Assembly: GCF_001561995.1 (NCBI RefSeq)
Contig: NZ_LLWC01000036.1
Coordinates: 1 to 64,000, forward strand
Reading direction: 5' to 3'
DNA: 64,000 nucleotides
DNA from: Polycladidibacter hongkongensis
Lineage (GTDB): Bacteria; Pseudomonadota; Alphaproteobacteria; Rhizobiales; Stappiaceae
Position numbers and translations under genes: made by a program. Of this stretch, positions 10,150 to 19,233 are shown in pieces; within the stretch, counting starts at the first letter, position 1; every line of letters begins with the position of its first letter. The notes below the pieces were generated by a model. It saw only the letters and a program-made list of their open reading frames with translations. It was not told the DNA's origin and did no database searches.

Positions 10150-11973
10150 ATGGGAGCACGCGCGTATAGTCTGACCATTTTGCTATCTCTAAGCAGTTGC
10201 GCCTTGGTGCTGTTGGTGGGGGCGGCGTTTTTCGCGCTGAACTGGTACAGCGCCCGTGTCAACTTGGAGAAGAGCCTCGGCCTGCTGGCCACAACGCGCA
10301 TGGCGCAGATGGAGCGGGACATCCGCTATGCAGTGACCGGCATAGAGCATCAAGCCGCCTACGCAGCACGAGGCTATCTTGATGGATCGCTTGTCATTGA
10401 TACGCAGGAAGAGCTGGATGCCTACGGGTTCGGCATGACTTCTGCCACCAGTTACTTACAGCGGCTGTCGATCGTTGCGTTTGGTGGGCGTGTCTTTGAA
10501 ATTTCGCAGGACGAAGACGCGACGGCCCACAAGACTGAGGCGGCAGCCGTACGCACGCGAAGCTTTTATACTTGGGAATCCCGCGAATATTCGCAGGCGC
10601 TCAAGATTTTGCAGCAAGGAGAAACCCCGTTCTGGCAGGGGCCGGACCTGTCTTTGCCGCCTGAGCGCCGGTTCATTCGCTATTATTATCCGATCAACAG
10701 CGGCGCCAAACCCGGACACCTGTTGATTTTCTGGTTGTCCATTGGCCGCATGTCCGCGTTGATGCAGGATCTCTCCACCCCCGATATGCTCGTTTTTTTG
10801 CTGGATAAGAACAACCAGCTGATGGCGGCGGGCTTGCCTGAGCATAGTAAAGCCAGCGGAGGGGAAGACCCTTTGCTGCTGCATTTGCATGAGGTGTTGC
10901 AGAAGGGGGAGCGCGACGCGCATTATTCCCAGATGCTGGATGCGCCCTACTCCGCGGATGTTGTGAACTACAATGACCGCGATTTTATCTTGATCCTTGG
11001 CGGAGTGCAGAGCTACGTCAAAGATCTGCATGTGAAAGTGGCGTGGACGGTGCCCCTTGACCAGCTGAGTGAGGGGCGCGAGTCTCTCATCCGGACGGGG
11101 CTTACGGCGCTTGCACTGCTTTTGTTGGCGCTGGTCGCGGCGGCGGTGGTAGCCATTCGTCTGTCGGCCCCTGTGCGACGGGCAGCCTTGGCGGTAACGC
11201 GGGTTGGCGAGCTTGATATTCGCGAAGTACGACCACTTGATCGCTCCAGCATTCAAGAGATGAACCAGTTGACCCATGCATTTAATCGCATGCTTGGCGG
11301 TTTGAAGGCCTTCAGCCGCTACGTTCCGGTGGCCTTGGTTACGCGACTGCTACGCGAAAACCGGGTGGCCGCAGCCTCTGAGGAGCGGGTCTTGGCGGTG
11401 ATGTTTACCGATATTGTCGGCTTTACCAGCCTCAGCGAACAGATGAATGCACAAGAGACCGCCTTGTTTATCAACGAGCATCTGGAGCTCATCGGCGCCG
11501 AGGTTAGCAAACGTAACGGCACCATCGACAAGTTCATAGGCGATGCCTTGATGGCGTTTTGGGGGGCGCCGGAAGCGATGCAACGTCCGGCTGTGCCTGC
11601 GGCGGATGCGGCCCTTGCCATTCGTGCCAAGATCAAGGCGGATAACACGGCGCGGCTCACACAAGGCCTGAAGCCTGTACGGGTGCGTATTGGCCTGCAT
11701 GTGGGGCCACTGGTGGTGGGCGATATCGGCACCTCAGAGCGGATTAATTACACCGTGATTGGTGATACAGTAAACACCGCGGCCCGGCTTGAGAGCATGG
11801 GCAAAGAGCTCCTAGGGGATGCCGAGGTTTGCATTCTTATTTCTGGCGAGCTACGCGATATGATAGGGGCGCGCTACCAATGCACCCGGCTTGGGCATTT
11901 TCCGCTTAAAGGGAAAAGCGGTGAAACCCTGATCTATTCCCTTGATAGCAAAAGATCGAAATCTAAAAGCTAA
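10150..11973 (+). CDS. Membrane sensor class III adenylate/guanylate cyclase
   Basis: About 607 residues: a TM segment near residues 7-30, an extracytoplasmic sensor of roughly 280 residues (CHASE/Cache-like in size, family not recognised), a second TM near 317-337, a HAMP-like linker, and a class III cyclase domain from about residue 414. That domain has the metal aspartates in VMFTDIVGF and IGDALMAFWG, the adenine-selecting Lys in GTIDKFIGD, and VIGDTVNTAARLE. These residues favour ATP and hence cAMP. The frame is open from a GTG at 10045, but the ATG at 10150, with AGGGAT just upstream and the TM segment right after, is the better start. A CRP-like palindrome occurs at 49138. Confidence 0.85.
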   Translation: MGARAYSLTILLSLSSCALVLLVGAAFFALNWYSARVNLEKSLGLLATTRMAQMERDIRYAVTGIEHQAAYAARGYLDGSLVIDTQEELDAYGFGMTSATSYLQRLSIVAFGGRVFEISQDEDATAHKTEAAAVRTRSFYTWESREYSQALKILQQGETPFWQGPDLSLPPERRFIRYYYPINSGAKPGHLLIFWLSIGRMSALMQDLSTPDMLVFLLDKNNQLMAAGLPEHSKASGGEDPLLLHLHEVLQKGERDAHYSQMLDAPYSADVVNYNDRDFILILGGVQSYVKDLHVKVAWTVPLDQLSEGRESLIRTGLTALALLLLALVAAAVVAIRLSAPVRRAALAVTRVGELDIREVRPLDRSSIQEMNQLTHAFNRMLGGLKAFSRYVPVALVTRLLRENRVAAASEERVLAVMFTDIVGFTSLSEQMNAQETALFINEHLELIGAEVSKRNGTIDKFIGDALMAFWGAPEAMQRPAVPAADAALAIRAKIKADNTARLTQGLKPVRVRIGLHVGPLVVGDIGTSERINYTVIGDTVNTAARLESMGKELLGDAEVCILISGELRDMIGARYQCTRLGHFPLKGKSGETLIYSLDSKRSKSKS

Positions 11974-12290
11974 GCGCTTGTTTTGCTTCCAAGTATGTTA
12001 AGTGCCGCCCGCTTGGTTGGTTTGCGTTGTTGCAAGGGGCGGCACCTGTACCCGGCTGCATGACGCCTTAAGCGTCAGTTCTGGAGAGGGGCAGCTTGGC
12101 AGTGGGTTACTTGTTGATACTGCGCGTTGTGCTTGGGCGCGGCACTCTGCCAACCCTGTATGATTGGGCAATCTGCGCCGCGCCAGTGTTGTTTGGAGCC
12201 AGTGTCAGGGGCCTGTGCTTGAAGGTCCGTGGTTGCGATCCTTTGGGCAGCAGAGCGATGGCATTGGCGTAAACTTTAAAGCAGCGCCAA
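11974..12290. other. Intergenic region with two hairpins
   Basis: This convergent gap holds a large inverted repeat, GTGCCGCCC near 12002 against GGGCGGCAC near 12039, and a small perfect one, TGACGC-CTTAA-GCGTCA, near 12061. Neither has a T-tract. They may act as weak terminators for the cyclase or EF-hand transcripts. No gene was recognised. Confidence 0.5.
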
Positions 12291-13142
12291 TTAGTTGTCG
12301 TCGCGCCAACCGCGTTTAGGGCCGCAATCATCATTATCACCATGTCTGCCGAAGAAGCCGCCGCGCTCTGCGCGCCCGTCGTGCCGGTCCATATAGCGTT
12401 TGCCGCGGCGCATATCGCGGCGTGATAGCTCGCGATCATCATCCCGGTCCAGTTTCTTTGCAATAGCGATGTGTTGCGTTTCAAACTCCTCGAATGTCAC
12501 CTTTAGATCGCCATTGGCATCAAGGTGCTGGAAGCTACGTACTACCATAGGGGCCGAGAACCGCGCGGAAAGCTTGGAGAAACTATCCAGTGTAAGCGGA
12601 CCATCCTTTAAAACATCATCAAGAAATGTTTTGCTTTCCTGCGGCGAGATCTTGCCATCAGCATTGGCATCGACCACATGAACGAAGCCGCTCTTTTCCC
12701 CACGCGGCCCATGAGACTTGCGGCCCCAGCCACGTTTTTTATCTCCGCTTTCAAAGCGCTGCAGAACTGCACTGAGCTCGGTGCGATCAACTTGGCCATT
12801 GCCGTCCAGATCAAGGCGTTGGAATGGGCGCACGGCTTGTTTTTTTCGTGGCATTGCAGCGGCATGCCCCTTCATCTCTTCCAGTGAGAGGGTTTTGTCG
12901 TTATTGCTATCGATTTCCTGAAAGCGTGTGGCCAAACCCTTGGCAAATTCCTTTTCGGAGATAATGTCATCCTTGTTCAGGTCGAAGCCTTGCAACATGG
13001 CAAACGACCCGCCATCGCGGCCATCGGGTCCACCGCGGCCATCACGGTCTCCAAAACCGGGAAATGCCGCGGCAGGAGCAAGGGACAGAGCGAGCAAGGA
13101 AGCGCTTATAGTCAAGATTGTGGTCGTGCGGCACGTGTTCAT
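12291..13142 (-). CDS. Secreted EF-hand calcium-binding protein (six EF loops)
   Basis: A 283-residue protein with a signal peptide (hydrophobic TISASLLALSLAPAAAF, cleavage near 26) and six EF-hand 12-residue loops: D54-E65, D78-E89, D111-E122, D158-E169, D208-E219 and a less canonical D232-D243. The first five keep Asp at position 1 and Glu at position 12, as needed for Ca2+ binding. An excellent AAGGAG lies 6 nt before the ATG. The protein is predicted periplasmic or extracellular. It is divergent from an OmpR-type regulator and histidine kinase across a 274-bp gap with a direct-repeat box, so it is a likely target of that system and may buffer or report Ca2+. The role is inferred. Confidence 0.85.
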   Translation of the reverse strand: MNTCRTTTILTISASLLALSLAPAAAFPGFGDRDGRGGPDGRDGGSFAMLQGFDLNKDDIISEKEFAKGLATRFQEIDSNNDKTLSLEEMKGHAAAMPRKKQAVRPFQRLDLDGNGQVDRTELSAVLQRFESGDKKRGWGRKSHGPRGEKSGFVHVVDANADGKISPQESKTFLDDVLKDGPLTLDSFSKLSARFSAPMVVRSFQHLDANGDLKVTFEEFETQHIAIAKKLDRDDDRELSRRDMRRGKRYMDRHDGRAERGGFFGRHGDNDDCGPKRGWRDDN

Positions 13143-13286
13143 TGTGTTCTCCTTAGATCAGGCGATGCAGGCCCTAGAAAGCAGTGGGCGGCTTGTCGCG
13201 ATGACCCAAGTAGTAGGCGGGACTTGTCGCAGAGAAATCCCGGAATTAGCGCGTTTGTGTTGCAAGGTGTCCCGAAAAAGACCGTG

Positions 13287-13302
13287 GTTACATCTTGTTA
13301 CA
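13287..13302 (+). promoter_or_regulatory. Direct-repeat box, candidate OmpR-family regulator site
   Basis: Two identical hexamers GTTACA start at 13287 and 13297, a 10-bp period (GTTACA-N4-GTTACA), in the divergent promoter region of the EF-hand gene and the response regulator. Period-10 direct repeats are what OmpR/CpxR-type winged-helix dimers bind. The assignment to this regulator is inferred. Confidence 0.45.
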
Positions 13303-13416
13303 GAAAAGTCTCGCAAGGGGGTGTTTTTCTAAGTCCTGCCTCTTGCGCTTGTCTGCATACTCAGAACAATAAGTGATGAAAACCCCATGCCAGTGCGGCT
13401 GAAATAAGAGGATCAC

Positions 13417-14151
13417 ATGTCAAATACCGCTGCTCACATTCTTGTTGTTGATGACAATCGGGACATACGCGAGCAGTTGGGGCGCTACTTGCAGAAGAAC
13501 GGTTTGCGGGTGTCGCTGGCAGAAAGCGCCGCTGAGGCACGCAAAGTTCTGGCCGCTGCTGCCATTGATCTGGTGGTGCTTGATGTGATGATGCCCGGAG
13601 AAGACGGGCTCTCGTTGTGTCGCCATTTGGTTGAAGCGGGTTCGGCACCGGTTATTCTGCTAACTGCAATGGCGGAGGAAACCGACCGGATTGTAGGACT
13701 TGAGATTGGTGCGGATGATTATGTAACCAAACCGTTTAATCCACGCGAGCTGCTGGCGCGAATAAAGGCAGTGCTGCGCCGCACCACCAGCCTGCCTCCC
13801 AAGCAAGCCAAGGTCCAAGAAGGCGAAATGTTGCATTTTGATGGCTGGGCGCTGAATGTGGCGCGACGTGAGCTGCGAGATGCGAACGGGGTGAGCGTGG
13901 CGTTGTCCTCTGGCGAGTATCAGCTGCTGCTGACGTTCCTACGCCGCCCGGGGATGGTTTTGTCCCGCGATCAATTGCTGGATCTGACAAGCGGACGAGC
14001 GCCGGCGGTGTTTGACCGCTCGATTGACAATCAGGTGTCGCGCTTGCGCCGAAAAATCGAGGAAGATCCCAAGACACCTAAACTCATCATCACCGTTTGG
14101 GGGGGAGGCTACACGTTTGCCGGTAAAGTAAGCGGGGCGGCCACACAATGA
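13417..14151 (+). CDS. OmpR-family response regulator
   Basis: The 244-residue regulator has an N-terminal receiver with the acidic pair Asp12/Asp13 (VVDDN), phosphoacceptor Asp56 in VVLDVMMPGEDG, Thr (LTAM) and Lys (VTKPFNPRELLARI), then a winged-helix DNA-binding domain ending in the VWGGGYTFAG wing. The ATG is preceded by AGAGGATC. Its stop overlaps the histidine kinase start by 4 nt (ATGA), so the two are translationally coupled partners. The EF-hand gene lies divergently upstream. It probably controls its own promoter and the EF-hand gene through the GTTACA repeat. Confidence 0.93.
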   Translation: MSNTAAHILVVDDNRDIREQLGRYLQKNGLRVSLAESAAEARKVLAAAAIDLVVLDVMMPGEDGLSLCRHLVEAGSAPVILLTAMAEETDRIVGLEIGADDYVTKPFNPRELLARIKAVLRRTTSLPPKQAKVQEGEMLHFDGWALNVARRELRDANGVSVALSSGEYQLLLTFLRRPGMVLSRDQLLDLTSGRAPAVFDRSIDNQVSRLRRKIEEDPKTPKLIITVWGGGYTFAGKVSGAATQ

Positions 14152-15827
14152 TGTTTGCGCTAAAAAGCTGGTGGCGGCGGCCGGCGGGCATGGCGAGCCA
14201 GCTGATCGCCTTGTTGTTGGTGGCGATGATCGGCGCACAGGCTCTTTCGCTTATTCTGCTCAATGACGAGCGGCGCGAAGCGCTGTTTTTGCTGGCGCGA
14301 GACAATGCCTTTCGCCGCTCCGCGGTGATTGTGCGCTTGCTGGAGACTACACCTCCCTCACAGCACGAACAGATGCTGAAGGCGGTTTCCAGCAATGTGA
14401 CCAAATACAGCTTGAGCCGTCGTCCTCAAGCCTTCCGAGCGCATGATGATGAATTAAGCGCCTCTCTGTCCGGGTTACTATCGCAACTGCTCGAGCGCCC
14501 GGCCGCGGTGGTGGCTAGTGTGCGCATTGACGAGCGTGGATATGGCGCCCGAAGGGAGCGGCGTGAACACTGGAGGGATGAGAAATCCAGTTTTTTTAAG
14601 GGCAAGGACCGGGAACATCGCAGCAAAGGGCACAGAAGCGCGCTTGAAGCGCCGGAACATGATCCTGACGAGTACTGCGGCGCGGATGGTTATGGCGATT
14701 TCGATTGCGAGACGCCGCTTTGGCGGAGACTTAAGCCGGATGAACCGGGTTTAGATAACAAAGAGGTACAGAGCGGCGATACGACACGGCCACTGCGCAA
14801 TAAGCAGGGGTTGGAGCGGCCATTTCCAGAGCGGTTTTATAAAAGATTGCCGCTGGCGCGGGAAAGCCTTGATTTGCTGCGGGATCTTGAGCGCTCTGGC
14901 GGTGAATTGGCGCTCTCAGTGCAACTGCAAGAGGGCCAATGGCTGAATATCCGCAGTCGCTTCTTGCCGCCAACGCCGCCGCTGCGCACAGTGTTTTTAC
15001 CTGTTATCGTCATGGCTCTACTGGTCAGCGCGGTTGTTATCCTGTTTGTCATGCGCATTACCCGCCCGCTAAAAACACTGGCACAAGCGGCGGAGAAAAT
15101 GGGCCGCGGCGAAGCCGTGGCGCCGCTTAAAACCAGCGGACCGCGCGAATTGCAGGCAACCACATTCGCCTTTAATCAGATGCAAGAACGGTTACAGCGG
15201 TTTATTCAGGATCAAACACGGATGCTTGCGGCGGTGAGCCATGACTTGCGCACGCCGATTACATCACTGCGAATCCGCGCCGAATTTATCGAGGATGACG
15301 AGGACCGCGAGAAAACCATAGCTATTTTGGAGGAAATGCAGGCAATGGTCGAGGCGACCCTGCGCTTTGCCCGAGACGAGGCTGCTCAGGAGACACCAAC
15401 ACAGGTCGATCTGGGCACCCTTTGCGAAGCGCTGGCTGCGGATTATCAGGATATGGGCGCTGCGGTTACCGCTGAAAGCGGCGACGGGCTGGTGTGCCGC
15501 TGCCGTCCTGTTGCCCTTAAACGGGCGCTGCGGAACCTTATTGACAACGCACTGCGGTATGGCGGAACGGCCAAAATAAGCGTGTCGGGCAACGAGGACG
15601 TGCTCCGGGTTGTAGTGCGCGATGAAGGGCCCGGGATCCCCGAGGACAAGCTCAAAGTTGTGTTTGAGCCTTTTGTTCGCCTTGAGGCCTCACGCAATGT
15701 TGAAACCGGCGGGATCGGGCTTGGCCTTTCCATTTGCCGCAATATCGTGCAGGCACACGGGGGAACCATCCAGCTGCGCAACAGCGAGGGGGGCGGACTG
15801 GAGGTCATTATCGAATTGCCGATCTAG
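14148..15827 (+). CDS. Sensor histidine kinase with long charged periplasmic loop
   Basis: A 559-residue kinase: TM1 about residues 17-38, a periplasmic region to about 280, TM2 about 281-302, HAMP, H-box with His365 (AAVSHDLRTP), N-box LRNLIDNALRYGG, DEGPGIPEDKL and GGIGLGLSICRN. It phosphorylates the regulator encoded just upstream (4-nt overlap). The periplasmic region carries a strongly charged stretch (about 131-200), first Arg/Lys/His-rich, then an acidic segment with HDPDEYCGADGYGDFDCETP at 171-190 that has two cysteines and many carboxylates, a plausible metal or cation ligand (inference). Unlike its core, this insert is low complexity. The neighbouring EF-hand gene supports divalent-cation sensing. 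Confidence 0.92.
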   Translation: MMFALKSWWRRPAGMASQLIALLLVAMIGAQALSLILLNDERREALFLLARDNAFRRSAVIVRLLETTPPSQHEQMLKAVSSNVTKYSLSRRPQAFRAHDDELSASLSGLLSQLLERPAAVVASVRIDERGYGARRERREHWRDEKSSFFKGKDREHRSKGHRSALEAPEHDPDEYCGADGYGDFDCETPLWRRLKPDEPGLDNKEVQSGDTTRPLRNKQGLERPFPERFYKRLPLARESLDLLRDLERSGGELALSVQLQEGQWLNIRSRFLPPTPPLRTVFLPVIVMALLVSAVVILFVMRITRPLKTLAQAAEKMGRGEAVAPLKTSGPRELQATTFAFNQMQERLQRFIQDQTRMLAAVSHDLRTPITSLRIRAEFIEDDEDREKTIAILEEMQAMVEATLRFARDEAAQETPTQVDLGTLCEALAADYQDMGAAVTAESGDGLVCRCRPVALKRALRNLIDNALRYGGTAKISVSGNEDVLRVVVRDEGPGIPEDKLKVVFEPFVRLEASRNVETGGIGLGLSICRNIVQAHGGTIQLRNSEGGGLEVIIELPI

Positions 15828-15979
15828 CGCAAGATTTGCCGGTGTTTTTTCATCTCGCTGCATTTTCCGTAGGCGATTAATGGGATAGAAAGCACATTGT
15901 TGGCCCACAGTTCACGCATGGTAGCTGCGGGCCGTCTTCCGTTTTGCGAGGTTTTCTTGCACCAAAAACGGAGAAAAAC

Positions 15980-16747
15980 ATGAGTGCCACCCCCTCCCCG
16001 CTGCCCGCTGTGCAGCCTGAGCGTGATACAGAGCCGCACCCGACCCCGATCCTGACCAATGAACAACGCTATGGGCTTGATTGCGCCACTAGCACCGAGG
16101 GCAAAGCAACCTCAATCGCATTGGCAGGCTTTGTGGCTGTGGGACGCTACTATTCCATGCATACCAACATGCCACAAAAAAACCTGACACGCGAAGAGGC
16201 TATTCACCTCACGCAAGCTGGGCTGTCTGTATTTGTGGTCTATCAGGATGCCCACAACAAGGCGCAGGATTTTGACTATGGTCGCGGACAGGAAGCGGCG
16301 ACGAATGCGCTGGATATTGCGCATAATCGCATTCAGCAGCCGCAGGGCTCTGCCATTTACTTTGCCGTGGATTATGACGCCTCGCAGAGTGACTATGACA
16401 CGCATATCAAGCCGTTCTTTGAAGGGGTCAACCAAACATTTACGCAAGGCGGCTCGCCTTATCGTGTCGGTGTTTATGGCAGTGGTCTCATATGCGAAAA
16501 TACGAAACGCGACGGCTTGGCGCAGCTGTTCTGGCTTAGCCAGTCGTTAGGGTTTCGCGATTCACGCAGTTTTCTAGACAGCAACCAATGGACGCTGTCG
16601 CAGCATCTGCCGCAAAATCTTGATGGGTTGGACTATGACCCTGATCTCATCAATCCCGATCTGCGGGACTTTGGCCAGTTCCGCATCTATCAAAAATCGG
16701 GGGACCGGCTCAGCAGTTATCTGAACCGGCTGATCGAGTGGGTGTGA
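15980..16747 (+). CDS. DUF1906 glycoside-hydrolase-like domain protein
   Basis: The 255-residue product matches the DUF1906/Rv2525c-like TIM-barrel family: YGLDCATSTEG near the start, GRYYSM, LTREEAIHLTQAGLSVFVVYQD, AIYFAVDYDAS and YRVGVYGSG. Members resemble GH25-type lysozymes and are thought to act on cell-wall polymers, but activity is unproven. The ATG at 15980 has GGAG 7 nt upstream. No Sec or Tat signal is visible, only a Pro-rich N-terminus, unlike exported actinobacterial relatives, so it may be cytosolic or released otherwise. It follows the kinase gene on the same strand after 152 bp. Confidence 0.8.
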   Translation: MSATPSPLPAVQPERDTEPHPTPILTNEQRYGLDCATSTEGKATSIALAGFVAVGRYYSMHTNMPQKNLTREEAIHLTQAGLSVFVVYQDAHNKAQDFDYGRGQEAATNALDIAHNRIQQPQGSAIYFAVDYDASQSDYDTHIKPFFEGVNQTFTQGGSPYRVGVYGSGLICENTKRDGLAQLFWLSQSLGFRDSRSFLDSNQWTLSQHLPQNLDGLDYDPDLINPDLRDFGQFRIYQKSGDRLSSYLNRLIEWV

Positions 16748-16765
16748 TATCGCGACAGCTCCGTT

Positions 16766-18943
16766 TTACGCAGGCAAGGTCTGCTCCGCCTTTTTGGCGG
16801 CGCGGGCTGCGTGCAACAGCGGCTCTGTGTAGCCATTTGGCTGGGAGGTACCAAGGAACACCAGATCACACGCGGCCTTGAAGGCAATGGATCTTTCAAA
16901 ATCCGTGGCCATTGGCGTGTACTGTGCATCACCGGCGTTTTGCCCATCCACCACCTTGGCCATGCGCTGCATGGTTTCCAAAACCTGCGCCTTGGTGCAG
17001 ATGCCATGCAGCAGCCAATTGGCAATGGCTTGCGAGGAAATACGCAGTGTGGCGCGGTCTTCCATTAAGCCCACATTATTGATATCCGGCACTTTGGAGC
17101 AGCCGATGCCCTGATCCACCCAGCGCACCACATAGCCAAGTATGCCTTGGGCGTTGTTATCCAGTTCACGCTGGATTTGTTCGGCGCTCCATGCGGGGCT
17201 TTGGGCCACTGGCGGGGTGAGCAAATCTGCCCGGCTTGCCGGTGTGCGGGTCGCCAGCTCTGCTTGAATGGCACCAACATTTTCACGCATGTAGTGCATG
17301 GCATGCAAGGTGGCCGCCGTTGGCGATGGCACCCACGCGGTGCTGGCGCCTGCGTGCAAATGGGCGATTTTTTCACGCATCATTGCAGCCATCAGATCAG
17401 GCATAGCCCACATGCCCTTGCCTATTTGTGCCTGCCCGTTCATAGCGCATGCAAGACCAACATCCACATTGTTGTTTTCATAGGCAGAAATCCATGTGGT
17501 GGTTTTCATCTCTCCTTTTGGCAACATGGCCCCGGCTTGCATGGAGGTGTGGATTTCATCCCCCGTGCGATCAAGAAAGCCGGTGTTGATGAAACAAAGG
17601 CGGTCTTTGGCGGCCGCAATACAGGCCTTTAAATTGAGCGAGGTGCGGCGCTCTTCGTCCATGACGCCAATTTTTACGGTACCAGCGGCAAGACCTAGCG
17701 CTTTTTCAACGCGGTCAAACAGATTGTTGGCAAATGCAACCTCTTCCGGCCCGTGCATTTTTGGCTTTACGATGTAGACAGAGCCAGCGCGGGCATTGGA
17801 CATGGGGCGCTTGCTGCCATCGGAGGGCTTGTCGTGCATGGCGATCATGCTGGTGACAAAAGCATCCAGAATGCCTTCGAAAAACTCATTGCCCTCACTA
17901 TCCAGAACTGCGGGCGTTGTCATCAGATGGCCCACGTTGCGTACCAACATCAGCGAACGGCCAGACAAGGTGAGCTTATCGCCCTGCGCATCTTGGTAGT
18001 GGCGATCCGGCGCGAGAGAGCGCTCCACCACCGCACCATATTTGGTAAAGCTGTGTTTGAGCGTGCCCTTCATCAGCCCCAGCCAATTGCGATAAGCAAG
18101 CGTTTTGTCCGCACCATCGACAGTGGCAACGGAATCCTCGCAGTCCATGATGGTGGTCAGGGCGGATTCCAGCTGGATATCGGCGATATGGGCGGCATCA
18201 CCTGCGCCAATGGGGTGAGATTTGTCGATCACGATCTCAATATGAAGACCATTTTTGGCAAGCAACACAGCGCTAGGGGCATCGCCATTGCCTTGGTGGC
18301 CAACAAATTGTAGCGGTGTGCGCAAGCCCGCCATGCTGTCATCCTGCATGACCAGCGCCAATGAAGCGCCAAACACGCAAATCTCGGCAACATTGGCCCA
18401 AGAGCCTTCATCAAGCGGCACCACTTCATCCAGCAGCTGGCGACCATAGGCAATAACTTGCGCGCCGCGCTGCGCATCATAGCCCCCCCCTTGTGGCGGG
18501 GCACCGAGCACATCTGTCCCATACAGCGCATCATAAAGCGAGCCCCAGCGGGCATTGGCGGCGTTTAGCGCATAGCGCGCATTGGTGACAGGCACCACGA
18601 GCTGCGGGCCAGCAAGGCTGGCGATTTCTGGATCAACATTAGCTGGCGAGATGGTTACCTCGCCGGGCTCGGGCAGCAAATAACCAATTTCTTCCAGAAA
18701 AGAACGATAGGCTTCAGCCTCGCCAAGGCCGTTGCTTTGGTGCCAAGCGTCAATTTTTGCTTGCAACTCGTCGCGCTGCGCCAACAAGCGGCGGTTTTCC
18801 GGCGCAAGGTCCGCATGGGTTTGGGCCAGCGCCTGCCAAAAGTCGGCTGCGGCAATGCCGGTTCCCGGCAGGGCTTCGTTCTCGATAAAGGCATGCAACT
18901 GCGGATCGACTTGCAAATTAGCAACAGAAACGGGTGAAACCAT
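16766..18943 (-). CDS. glcB: Malate synthase G
   Basis: A 725-residue enzyme (family usual ~723) that condenses glyoxylate and acetyl-CoA to malate in the glyoxylate/glycolate pathway. Recognisable segments include [71 protein letters not shown] and [18 protein letters not shown]. The ATG at 18943 has GAGG 6 nt upstream; a TTG at 18955 lies inside that ribosome site and is rejected. No glcDEF or isocitrate lyase gene is adjacent. It converges on the DUF1906 gene with an 18-bp gap. Confidence 0.96.
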   Translation of the reverse strand: MVSPVSVANLQVDPQLHAFIENEALPGTGIAAADFWQALAQTHADLAPENRRLLAQRDELQAKIDAWHQSNGLGEAEAYRSFLEEIGYLLPEPGEVTISPANVDPEIASLAGPQLVVPVTNARYALNAANARWGSLYDALYGTDVLGAPPQGGGYDAQRGAQVIAYGRQLLDEVVPLDEGSWANVAEICVFGASLALVMQDDSMAGLRTPLQFVGHQGNGDAPSAVLLAKNGLHIEIVIDKSHPIGAGDAAHIADIQLESALTTIMDCEDSVATVDGADKTLAYRNWLGLMKGTLKHSFTKYGAVVERSLAPDRHYQDAQGDKLTLSGRSLMLVRNVGHLMTTPAVLDSEGNEFFEGILDAFVTSMIAMHDKPSDGSKRPMSNARAGSVYIVKPKMHGPEEVAFANNLFDRVEKALGLAAGTVKIGVMDEERRTSLNLKACIAAAKDRLCFINTGFLDRTGDEIHTSMQAGAMLPKGEMKTTTWISAYENNNVDVGLACAMNGQAQIGKGMWAMPDLMAAMMREKIAHLHAGASTAWVPSPTAATLHAMHYMRENVGAIQAELATRTPASRADLLTPPVAQSPAWSAEQIQRELDNNAQGILGYVVRWVDQGIGCSKVPDINNVGLMEDRATLRISSQAIANWLLHGICTKAQVLETMQRMAKVVDGQNAGDAQYTPMATDFERSIAFKAACDLVFLGTSQPNGYTEPLLHAARAAKKAEQTLPA

Positions 18944-19233
18944 TGGTGTCCTCAAGGTTTTAGCGGCGCTCTAAGCCGCGCTCGCGCTCATGGCGGGCGT
19001 TACTTCGTTTTTCAACCCTTCGCAAGGAATGGAGCGCTGGTCAATCTCCGGTGAAGCATTTTAGTTTTTCCACTCATGCAAAGATCAGTGGTGAGTGATG
19101 ATGGGGGCAATGTCGACCTTGTGCTTATCACTATGTTGAATTGCTAGAATAAATGGCGATGGCTGGTTGCCTTGGCGCGCTGGGTGTCGCTATGGTGCGT
19201 CACCATTCCTGTCCTGTTGTTGAAAGCCTACCC

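Noticed and set aside
10456-11277. 273-codon minus-strand frame antisense to the cyclase gene
   Set aside because: Shadow frame rich in Arg/Gln/His, without recognisable motifs.
12107-12484. 125-codon minus-strand frame downstream of and overlapping the EF-hand gene
   Set aside because: It overlaps the EF-hand gene end out of frame, and its low-complexity Ala/Thr/Asn sequence matches nothing I know.
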